Below the pieces are notes generated by a model that saw only the letters and a list, made by a program, of their open reading frames with translations, did not search any database and was not told where the DNA came from. This document shows positions 1 through 5,230 of a stretch of DNA of 5,230 nucleotides, one piece after another (position 1 is the stretch's first letter; every line of letters begins with the position of its first letter). Location: the NCBI GenBank assembly GCA_016876055.1, contig VHDM01000077.1:1-5230 (forward strand), in the 5' to 3' direction. A program made the position numbers and the translations under genes. Source of the DNA: Verrucomicrobiota bacterium. GTDB taxonomy: Bacteria > Verrucomicrobiota > Verrucomicrobiia > Methylacidiphilales > Verrucolacustridaceae.

Positions 1-687
1 GATGGCCTGGAGCATGACCAGAACCACTTCGGGTGTGGCGGCCGGCTGAATCTTGCCGGTGCTGGTCTTGATGAAATCCGCACCTGCCTCCATGGCAATG
101 TCGCTGGCCAGACGGACACGGTCCAGCGTGCCCAGCTCTCCGGTTTCCAGGATCACTTTAAGATGGGCGCGGCCGCATGCTTTCTTCACCTCCACGATCT
201 CGTCCGCCACCCGGCCGTAGTCGCCCCGCAAGAAGTCCCCCCGGGAGATCACCATATCAATCTCATCGGCTCCCTCACCCACGGCGTAACGGGTATCTTC
301 GAGCTTCACCTCCAGAGGATTCATACCGCTCGGAAAGGCCGTAGCCACGGCGGCAATTTTAACTGGAGTACCTTTCAGCGCTTCCCGGGCGATCCGGACC
401 ATGGTGGGATAAACACAAACGGCCGCCACCAAGGGGAGTTCGGGCCGGGCGGAATGAAGATGGAGAGCCTTCGCACAAAGCTGCCGGACCCGTCCGGGGG
501 TATCCGCTCCCTCCAGGGTGGTGAGGTCGATCATGGAAAGGGCCAGTTTCAGCCCTTCAACCTTGGAGGATTTCTTGATGCTCCGGGTGGCCAACCGCGC
601 GGCCCGCTCCTTGATGCCAACCTCATCCACCGGATGCGGTTGAATTCTGAAAGAAGGACTGATGCCGTTAGCTAAACCTGTACTCAT
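1..687 (-). CDS. deoC: Deoxyribose-phosphate aldolase (DeoC), N-terminal 229 residues, C-terminus cut off by window edge
   Basis: Cytosolic class I aldolase that splits 2-deoxyribose-5-phosphate into acetaldehyde and glyceraldehyde-3-phosphate in deoxynucleoside breakdown. I translated this frame by hand: it is open from the ATG at 685-687 to base 1. Visible family motifs are IDLTTLEG (53-60), AAVCVYP (88-94), VATAFPSG (114-121), DEIDMVI (141-147), LKVILETGELGTL (176-188) and DFIKTSTGK (204-212). K207 matches the Schiff-base lysine (E. coli K167) and D144 the catalytic aspartate (E. coli D102). The second conserved lysine (E. coli K201) lies beyond the window. About 50 residues precede the IDLTTL strand, and that strand plus the ACGxAHLK and ATGELGTL-like segments resemble the long animal DERA more than the 259-residue E. 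coli enzyme. The ATG start is chosen because AAGGGA lies 3 bases upstream and a promoter sits about 26 bases upstream. The gene is in its own unit, 69 bases after nirA. Confidence 0.96.
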   Translation of the reverse strand, partial: MSTGLANGISPSFRIQPHPVDEVGIKERAARLATRSIKKSSKVEGLKLALSMIDLTTLEGADTPGRVRQLCAKALHLHSARPELPLVAAVCVYPTMVRIAREALKGTPVKIAAVATAFPSGMNPLEVKLEDTRYAVGEGADEIDMVISRGDFLRGDYGRVADEIVEVKKACGRAHLKVILETGELGTLDRVRLASDIAMEAGADFIKTSTGKIQPAATPEVVLVMLQAI

Positions 688-690
688 AAG

Positions 691-704
691 TCCCTTTTAA
701 GGGA
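691..704. repeat. Perfect inverted repeat in the deoC leader
   Basis: TCCCTT and AAGGGA form two perfect 6-base arms separated by TT, just upstream of the deoC ATG. On the minus strand the right arm (AAGGGA) is also the only Shine-Dalgarno-like sequence for deoC, so a hairpin here would mask the ribosome site. With a 2-base loop the RNA hairpin would be strained, so a protein-binding operator is equally plausible. It lies downstream of the predicted -10 element, where a repressor could act. The role is inferred; only the symmetry is seen. Confidence 0.4.
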
Positions 705-712
705 GTTTTTAA

Positions 713-741
713 ATTATCCCCCCAAGCCCCTGGGAGGTCAA
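713..741 (-). promoter_or_regulatory. Predicted sigma70-type promoter for deoC
   Basis: Reading the minus strand, TTGACC (741-736) matches the -35 consensus at 5 of 6 bases and GATAAT (718-713) matches the -10 consensus at 5 of 6. The spacer is exactly 17 bases. The A/T-rich stretch after the -10 box puts the likely start of transcription near 705-707 and gives a leader of about 20 bases before the deoC ATG. It lies in the only sizeable gap on this side of nirA, so deoC is probably transcribed on its own. This rests on consensus matching only. Confidence 0.6.
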
Positions 742-758
742 ACTACCCTGCTGGGGCT
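725..758 (-). terminator. Possible stem-loop at the end of nirA
   Basis: AGCCCC (725-730) and GGGGCT (753-758) are perfect 6-base complements, with an inner GGG/CCC pairing (732-734 with 746-748) separated from the main stem by an uneven internal loop. The stem overlaps the nirA stop codon. No run of U follows; the minus strand continues with TGGGGGGATAATTT. A classical intrinsic terminator is therefore poorly supported. The hairpin would also span the -35 box of the deoC promoter. Confidence 0.22.
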
Positions 759-2400
759 AAGTAGCCGGGTGACCGTTCGTTGCGGCGGTGCCATCTCCAT
801 TTGCGAAAATGGCCTTGAGATCGTCCTTGGAACTACGGCCCAGCCAACGGGTCAGGGTTTCATTCCCTTGTTTCTTGCCTTCATAGGCCCGCAGAACCTT
901 GTCGATGTAGAGATGAACTTCTTCATAGGGGACCTTCGGTTGGATGAGGGCGTTAAATTTGGCATCCGCCCCGGTCTTACCACCCAAAAACATGTCAAAG
1001 TATTCCTTCTTTACGCCGTCCACCGTGCGGGTGGCCCCCCGAAAACCGATATCCGCCAACTGATGCTGACCACAGGAACTGGGGCAGCCACTGAAATGAA
1101 TCCGGACCTTGTCCTGGTAGTGCCCGCAGGTCTGCTCCAATTCCCCCACCAATCGGATCATGCGATTTTTTGTCTCCGCCACCGCCAGGTTGCAAAATTC
1201 GATACCCGTGCAGGAAACGCAGCCCCGGCGAAAGTTGCTTGGTTCCACCACCAGGCCGGCCGTTTCCATGTCTTTTTTGAGGGCGGCCACATTTTTCTCC
1301 GGCACGTAGGTGAGGATCAGGTTCTGTTTGTTGGTGCCACGAATAGCGGTTTTGCCCTTTTCCCCATACCTCTCGGCCAGGTCGGCAATGGTCCGCATTT
1401 GGTGGCCGCGGATCCGACCCCCCGCCAGGCAGACCCCGACCCAATAATACCCTTTCTGGATCTGCTCCTTCACCCCGACATGATCACTTTCCGGGTCTTC
1501 AGGAAAAACGAACTCCGCATGCCGCTCAAACTTCCGGTTGGCCACCCGCTCCACTTCGGTGATGAACTTTTCGGCTCCCCAATCGGCCATGAGGAACTTC
1601 AGTCGGGCACGGGACCGCTTGTCCCGGTACCCGTGATCCCGATAAATCACCGAGGTGTAGTGGACGATCGGCAAGACATCCTCGGGCCTTAAAAAGACCG
1701 GCAGGGTTTGGGAAAGGTGTGGGGCTGCGGAAAGGCCTCCCCCCACCTTGATGCCGTAGCCCTTCTCCTTGCCCCGCTCCAAACCAAAAACCCCGACGCA
1801 ATTGATGTCCGGTTGGGTGCACATGATGCGGCAACCCGAAACGGAGATTTTGTATTTCCTGGGAAGGTTGGAAAACTCGGGGTTGTTGGTGAGATGGGCA
1901 TCCACCGCGCGCAGCTCCGGGGTGGCGTCGAGGATGGCATCCGGGTCAATCCCGGCGACCGGGCAACCCACCACATTGCGGGTGATGTCTCCGCAGGCTC
2001 CACTGCAGGTAATTCCCACCGACTCCAGGCGCCGGAAAATTTCCGGGAATTGCTCAATTCTCAGCCAGTGCAGTTGGACGGTCTGTCGGGTCGTCACATC
2101 ACCAAACCCGTGGGCAAAATCGTCGGTCAGTGCCGCAATTTCGCGCAACTGGGCCGGAGTGAGTTGGCCCCCGGGAATCCGGGTACGCAGCATGAAATAC
2201 CCGTCCTCCTTGGGCTTCTGCTGGTAAACCCCATACCATTTGAAACGCGTAAAGTCATCCGGCTCAATGGCCTTCACTCCCTCTTTGGCATAGCGGGGGA
2301 TGTCTTTGATTACCTCAAGGCCGTCCTTGGCCACCTTCAGTTGCTCCTCCTTGGTGGGTCCGGGCGTAAAATTTCGAGGCGTCGATAGCGTTACGGGCAT
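757..2400 (-). CDS. nirA: Ferredoxin-dependent siroheme nitrite/sulfite reductase, NirA family
   Basis: Cytosolic assimilatory enzyme carrying out a six-electron reduction of nitrite to ammonia or sulfite to sulfide, with siroheme coupled to a [4Fe-4S] cluster and reduced ferredoxin as donor. The 547 residues show the usual twofold layout: ferredoxin-like half-domain (about 50-125), siroheme domain (about 130-290), second half-domain (about 310-385), and cluster domain (about 390-520). Cluster cysteines are C397, C403, C439 and C443 (CTGIEFC and SGCPSSC), and residues 437-453 fit the nitrite/sulfite reductase signature. Anion-pocket residues are R105, R141, K182 and K184. The cluster motifs look like nitrite reductase, while LPRKYK (179-184) carries the second lysine typical of sulfite reductase; plant nitrite reductase has Asn there. 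Family is near certain, substrate is not. The ATG gives a normal N-terminus, although no Shine-Dalgarno precedes it. The tail (about 533-547) is low in complexity and probably disordered. Confidence 0.94.
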   Translation of the reverse strand: MPVTLSTPRNFTPGPTKEEQLKVAKDGLEVIKDIPRYAKEGVKAIEPDDFTRFKWYGVYQQKPKEDGYFMLRTRIPGGQLTPAQLREIAALTDDFAHGFGDVTTRQTVQLHWLRIEQFPEIFRRLESVGITCSGACGDITRNVVGCPVAGIDPDAILDATPELRAVDAHLTNNPEFSNLPRKYKISVSGCRIMCTQPDINCVGVFGLERGKEKGYGIKVGGGLSAAPHLSQTLPVFLRPEDVLPIVHYTSVIYRDHGYRDKRSRARLKFLMADWGAEKFITEVERVANRKFERHAEFVFPEDPESDHVGVKEQIQKGYYWVGVCLAGGRIRGHQMRTIADLAERYGEKGKTAIRGTNKQNLILTYVPEKNVAALKKDMETAGLVVEPSNFRRGCVSCTGIEFCNLAVAETKNRMIRLVGELEQTCGHYQDKVRIHFSGCPSSCGQHQLADIGFRGATRTVDGVKKEYFDMFLGGKTGADAKFNALIQPKVPYEEVHLYIDKVLRAYEGKKQGNETLTRWLGRSSKDDLKAIFANGDGTAATNGHPAT

Positions 2401-2408
2401 AAGAGAAA

Positions 2409-2424
2409 CTTAACGCAATTTAAG
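2409..2424. repeat. Short inverted repeat upstream of nirA
   Basis: CTTAA (2409-2413) and TTAAG (2420-2424) are perfect 5-base arms around a 6-base spacer, 8 bases upstream of the nirA ATG. The whole gap 2401-2459 is AT-richer than its surroundings. I see no convincing promoter in it: the best pair, TTGTGA and TTAAGT, has a 15-base spacer. I also see no terminator for the upstream unit. The repeat could be a regulator site for nirA, but a 5-base arm can arise by chance. Confidence 0.25.
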
Positions 2425-2459
2425 CCCTTCACAAGCCAGCCCCGTGTCATCAGAACTAC

Positions 2460-2876
2460 TTAAGGCAAAGGGGTTTCGTTGATTTGCTGCCAATCTTTTT
2501 TTGAGAAAACTCCGAACACGTATCGAAATCCGGGACGAATATCCCGGGTGGCCATGGCTAGTACCCGCAACTTCCCCTTCCCCTCGTCTTTCAGGCGCAG
2601 GCTGATCCGGCTGCCGCGGGTGGTGGCGAGAAACAATGCCTCATGGGCAAAATTCACCTCCCCGGGACTTTCCTTTAAACCCAGTTTTTCCCAGGCTTTC
2701 GCGAACGTTGCCGGGTCAGTAATTACTTTATCGGGCATCGGACCCACCACCTCTTCAGTGGTCGTGCCAAGAAATTCGCGTAATGGTTGCACATCTACCT
2801 TGCCGGACTCGTCGGCCAATGCCACTACACTGCTAAAAATGCCGATCCCGAACAGAACCGACGGGAAAGGGGCCAT
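2460..2876 (-). CDS. Predicted exported protein of unknown function, coupled to nuoG
   Basis: Function not recognised. The 138-residue product begins with a hydrophobic stretch (about 4-20) ending in VVALA-DE, which reads as a signal peptide with cleavage after A21. It has no lipobox cysteine and no later membrane segment, so a periplasmic or secreted soluble protein of about 117 residues is likely. The mature part has VITDPATFAKAWEKLG (51-66), VNFAHEALFLATTRGSR (74-90) and ATRDIRPGFRYVFGVF (108-123). The pattern 'W..lg...P.vnF..e.lfla...gs' recalls the PrcB-like fold and small secreted proteins common in planctomycetes and verrucomicrobia; that comparison is from memory. There are no catalytic-looking residues and no cysteines. 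The ATG shares its A with the TGA of nuoG (TGATG), so translation is probably coupled. Oddly, the signal peptide has no Lys or Arg before its hydrophobic core. Upstream codons in frame encode arginines but offer no start codon. Confidence 0.8.
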   Translation of the reverse strand: MAPFPSVLFGIGIFSSVVALADESGKVDVQPLREFLGTTTEEVVGPMPDKVITDPATFAKAWEKLGLKESPGEVNFAHEALFLATTRGSRISLRLKDEGKGKLRVLAMATRDIRPGFRYVFGVFSKKDWQQINETPLP

Positions 2877-4588
2877 CAGGGCTGTGCGGGAACGGCCGCA
2901 GGCTGAAACGAGCCAAGGTCAATCCCCTGATCCCCGATCTTGGCCCAGCTCAATCCCTGCAAAGCGGGCACTGCCGCGGCCATGGCTTTCCAAACATCCT
3001 CGATGGAATGGAGCGAATTGCCTCCGGTCAGGGTCTCCCGCAGATCCCGCAAAATCATCCAGTCTTCCCGGGCCATGCCGGGAGCCGTGATCGCCCGGCT
3101 CAAGCGCTGCAGCCGGCCGTGCACGTTCACCATGGAGCCGCTTTTCTCGGCGAAACCGGCTCCTGGCAGGACCACCTGAGCCGCCCGGGTGGTCGCATTG
3201 GAGAGAATCCCCGAGGCAATCAGCATCTCCAACTTGGCTAAAGCACTATCCGGAATTCCAGCCTTCACCACGTCCTCTCCGCCCAAAACCAAAAGGGCCT
3301 TAATTTTGCCCGCTGCGATCTCACCCGCCCAGGAACTGAACTTTCGTCCGCCTTGGGACATGCCCAGCAATTCCGCTCCGCGGGTATTGGGGTTGCCGTC
3401 CGCGTGGCGGAGAAATTGGTCCGCCTGCCCGGGCCGATTCACGGTGTCGACTTGGGTCACTCCCAGCTCCTCCAGCATCCGCTGGAGCACAAAAAGCTCT
3501 TCGTTGGTCATCCGGGCCGAGGCCACCACCGCGATCTCCTGTGGCTTCACCTTTTTCAGCCCTTCCGCTGCCCGATTTAAGGCATCGACCCAACTTCCCG
3601 GGAACTGCTCTCCGGCGGCCCGAAGCAGCGGCTGCTGCAAGCGGTTCTGATCCTCGAGATAGTGAAAATTGAGACGGCCGTGATCACACATCCAGTGGGA
3701 GTTCACGGATTCATTCTCCCGCGGAGTCAGGCGATACACCTTCCTCTCTCGGGATCCGATCGTCACGTTGCAACCGGTACCACAGCTGGCGCAGAGGCTT
3801 TTGGTCTCCTTGAGGAACCAGACCCGCATCTGAAAACGAAAGTCTTTGCTGGTGAGCGCCCCAACCGGACAGATATCGACGGTGTTGAGGGAGTAATCGT
3901 TATCGAAGCTTTTGCCGGGATAGGCCGTCAGGGTGCTGTGGCTGCCCCGGTTCACAAAACCAAGGACGCTGTCCTTGGTCAGCTCGCTGGAAAACCGGAC
4001 GCAACGGGAGCAGAGGATGCAACGCTCATCATCCAGAACAATCCGTTCACCCAAGTCGACATTCTTCGGCTTCTTGACCTTGTCCTCCACAAAACGGCTG
4101 CCCCCGGTCCCATACTCGACCGAATACTCCTGTAGCTTGCACTCCCCTGCCTGATCGCAGATCGGGCAGTCCAGCGGATGGTTGATGAGTAGAAACTCCA
4201 TCACGCCGTTGCGACAGTCCTTCACCAAGGCGGAGTCGGTGCGGATCCCCATGCCCGGGGTGATGCTGGTGGCGCAACCAATCTGGGGCCGGGGCATCCA
4301 GGCAATCTCCGGCTTCCCGTCCTTCCCCAGCACGGGTTGCCGATCCGGCCCCATCTTCGGCGTCCCCATCTCAAACAGACACATCCGGCAGTTACCGACC
4401 ACGGATAGCTTGGGGTGATAGCAGTAGTGGGGAATGAACTTGTTCATCCGATGGGCGACTTCCACCACGTTGAGGCCTCGCGGCATCTTCACCCACTCCC
4501 CATCCACCTGGACGTCGATCAGGTCCTTCTCATCCTTGGCCACATCGTGGTTCCAAGGATTCATGGGGTGCTTCACGGGGGCGCTCAT
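2876..4588 (-). CDS. nuoG: NADH-quinone oxidoreductase subunit G (complex I, NuoG)
   Basis: Iron-sulfur subunit of the peripheral arm of complex I on the cytoplasmic side of the inner membrane, relaying electrons from NuoF towards quinone. Of its 570 residues, about 24-110 form the [2Fe-2S] domain with N1b ligands C56, C67, C70 and C105. The N5 site is H137, C141, C144 and C150 (HPLDCPICDQAGEC). The N4 site is C190, C193, C196 and C240 (CILCSRC, CPVGAL). C266, C269, C273 and C301 give the complete N7 site, found only in some bacteria. The rest is a compact relic of the molybdopterin oxidoreductase fold, with VVLPGAGFAEKSGSMVN (472-488) and GRLQ (491-494). The protein is much shorter than E. 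coli NuoG (about 908), and the N1b loop between C70 and C105 is longer than the E. coli spacing. The start lies 4 bases after the nuoF stop with no Shine-Dalgarno, which suggests translational coupling. Met9 is an alternative start. Confidence 0.97.
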   Translation of the reverse strand: MSAPVKHPMNPWNHDVAKDEKDLIDVQVDGEWVKMPRGLNVVEVAHRMNKFIPHYCYHPKLSVVGNCRMCLFEMGTPKMGPDRQPVLGKDGKPEIAWMPRPQIGCATSITPGMGIRTDSALVKDCRNGVMEFLLINHPLDCPICDQAGECKLQEYSVEYGTGGSRFVEDKVKKPKNVDLGERIVLDDERCILCSRCVRFSSELTKDSVLGFVNRGSHSTLTAYPGKSFDNDYSLNTVDICPVGALTSKDFRFQMRVWFLKETKSLCASCGTGCNVTIGSRERKVYRLTPRENESVNSHWMCDHGRLNFHYLEDQNRLQQPLLRAAGEQFPGSWVDALNRAAEGLKKVKPQEIAVVASARMTNEELFVLQRMLEELGVTQVDTVNRPGQADQFLRHADGNPNTRGAELLGMSQGGRKFSSWAGEIAAGKIKALLVLGGEDVVKAGIPDSALAKLEMLIASGILSNATTRAAQVVLPGAGFAEKSGSMVNVHGRLQRLSRAITAPGMAREDWMILRDLRETLTGGNSLHSIEDVWKAMAAAVPALQGLSWAKIGDQGIDLGSFQPAAVPAQP

Positions 4589-4592
4589 GGCT

Positions 4593-5230
4593 TCAGTGGA
4601 TCAGGGAAACGATGTCTTTTTTGGCGGCCGTTCCGTTGCGGCGAATCCGCAGGTTGAACTCTTCCTTGAACTTGGCGAGGAAGCTTTGCACCGGCCACGC
4701 CGCGGCTTCCCCAAAGGCGCAGATGGTGCGTCCGGCGATCTTGTCGGCCACATCCTTGAGCAGCTCAGCATCGGTGCCCCGACCATGACCCTCGGAAATC
4801 CGGGCCAGGATCTTCTTCATCCAAAGAACCCCCTCCCGGCAGGGCGTGCACTGCCCGCACGATTCGTGGGCATAAAAACCCGCAATGTTGGCCAAGCACT
4901 CCACCATGTCCCGCTTGTGATCCATCACGATAATGCCACCGGAACCGGCCATGCTCCCGGCCGTTGCCAGGGAGTCAAAATCCAGAGGGATATCCTCCAG
5001 CTTCATCGGGATCTCGACCATCGCGCCGTCGGGCCCCTTTTGTTTAAACTTATAGACCTCTCCAGCCCGCAGCACTTTGGCCGAGGAGCCACCGGGAATC
5101 ACCGCCTTAAGCCGGTTGCCGTCCCGGATTCCGCCGCAGACATTGTGAATCAGTTCCCCCATCGTGAGCGCCCCGCACTCAAACTCGTAATAACCCGGCT
5201 TCACCACGTCCCCGCTCACGCAGAGAATTC
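4593..5230 (-). CDS. nuoF: NADH-quinone oxidoreductase subunit F (complex I, NuoF), C-terminal 211 residues
   Basis: The NADH-dehydrogenase (51 kDa-type) subunit of complex I, which oxidises NADH at FMN and passes electrons to cluster N3. The frame runs off the right edge, so the FMN- and NADH-binding N-terminal half is missing. The visible part begins ILCVSGDVVKPGYYEF, the usual SLBB-like segment after the FMN domain; the GTG at 5217-5219 is an internal Val, not a start. N3 ligands are in ESCGQCTPCREG (fourth base block of the gene, near 4839-4868 on the plus strand), which fits the complex I 51 kDa signature, with the fourth cysteine in TICAFGEAAAWPV. The C-terminus has the normal helical end followed by a short basic tail. 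The TGA stop is 4 bases before the nuoG ATG, so the two are co-transcribed. It could be the related HoxF or formate dehydrogenase beta, but the adjacent nuoG favours complex I. Confidence 0.97.
   Translation of the reverse strand, partial: ILCVSGDVVKPGYYEFECGALTMGELIHNVCGGIRDGNRLKAVIPGGSSAKVLRAGEVYKFKQKGPDGAMVEIPMKLEDIPLDFDSLATAGSMAGSGGIIVMDHKRDMVECLANIAGFYAHESCGQCTPCREGVLWMKKILARISEGHGRGTDAELLKDVADKIAGRTICAFGEAAAWPVQSFLAKFKEEFNLRIRRNGTAAKKDIVSLIH

Noticed and set aside
163..675. Plus-strand open frame of 170 codons
   Set aside because: It is antisense to deoC, which carries all the aldolase motifs on the other strand.
769..1692. Long plus-strand open frame of about 307 codons, and another at 1708-2388
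   Set aside because: They lie wholly opposite nirA, whose protein matches its family end to end. GC-rich codon bias creates open antisense frames, and their products show no recognisable domain.
2409..2434. Candidate nirA promoter TTGTGA-15-TTAAGT
   Set aside because: The spacer is too short and both boxes are weak, so it is not listed as a promoter.
3662..4135. Plus-strand open frame of 157 codons
   Set aside because: Antisense to the cluster-binding region of nuoG; no motif and no ribosome site.
4593..5219. A complete 208-codon gene starting at the GTG at 5217-5219
   Set aside because: The frame stays open to the window edge and the residues before the GTG (ILC) continue the normal NuoF sequence, so the GTG is an internal valine codon.
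5225..5230. Window ends exactly on GAATTC, suggesting a cloning junction
   Set aside because: The reading frame of nuoF continues through it naturally, and GAATTC also occurs at 642-647 and 3253-3258 inside genes, so chance is sufficient.

Overview
This window holds five genes, all reading leftward on the minus strand and tightly packed. In transcription order (right to left) they are the 3' part of nuoF, complete nuoG, a small predicted exported protein of unknown function, a complete siroheme nitrite/sulfite reductase of the NirA family, and the 5' part of deoC. No RNA gene, mobile element, CRISPR array or frameshift is visible. Both ends of the window cut through a gene.

Organism: a GC-rich bacterium. 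Three features suggest the Planctomycetota-Verrucomicrobiota group, with Verrucomicrobiota my first guess. They are a short NuoG with an insertion in its first iron-sulfur site, a small secreted protein of a type I associate with planctomycetes and verrucomicrobia, and a long 'eukaryote-like' DeoC. Most starts also lack a Shine-Dalgarno sequence. This assignment rests on remembered family resemblance, not on a search.

Region 2460-5230 looks like one transcription unit. nuoF and nuoG are separated by 4 bases, and the nuoG stop shares one base with the start of the small exported protein (TGATG). NuoF and NuoG are the peripheral-arm electron-input subunits of respiratory complex I: NuoF takes electrons from NADH at FMN and passes them through cluster N3, and NuoG carries clusters N1b, N4, N5 and, here, the full cysteine set for N7. 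The usual next genes, nuoH and nuoI, are absent; the unit ends with the small exported protein.

Region 757-2400 is a ferredoxin-dependent assimilatory reductase, set off by a 59-base gap and probably its own unit. Its cluster motif looks like nitrite reductase, but its substrate-pocket lysine pair looks like sulfite reductase, so its substrate is open. Region 1-687 is deoC (deoxyribose-phosphate aldolase), preceded by a good sigma70-type promoter (TTGACC, 17 bases, GATAAT) with a small inverted repeat between promoter and start codon. These last two genes have no obvious functional link to complex I.

I see no wholly new system. The most useful second looks are the substrate and extra paired cysteines of the NirA-family enzyme, the exported protein coupled to nuoG, and the compact NuoG that keeps N7.
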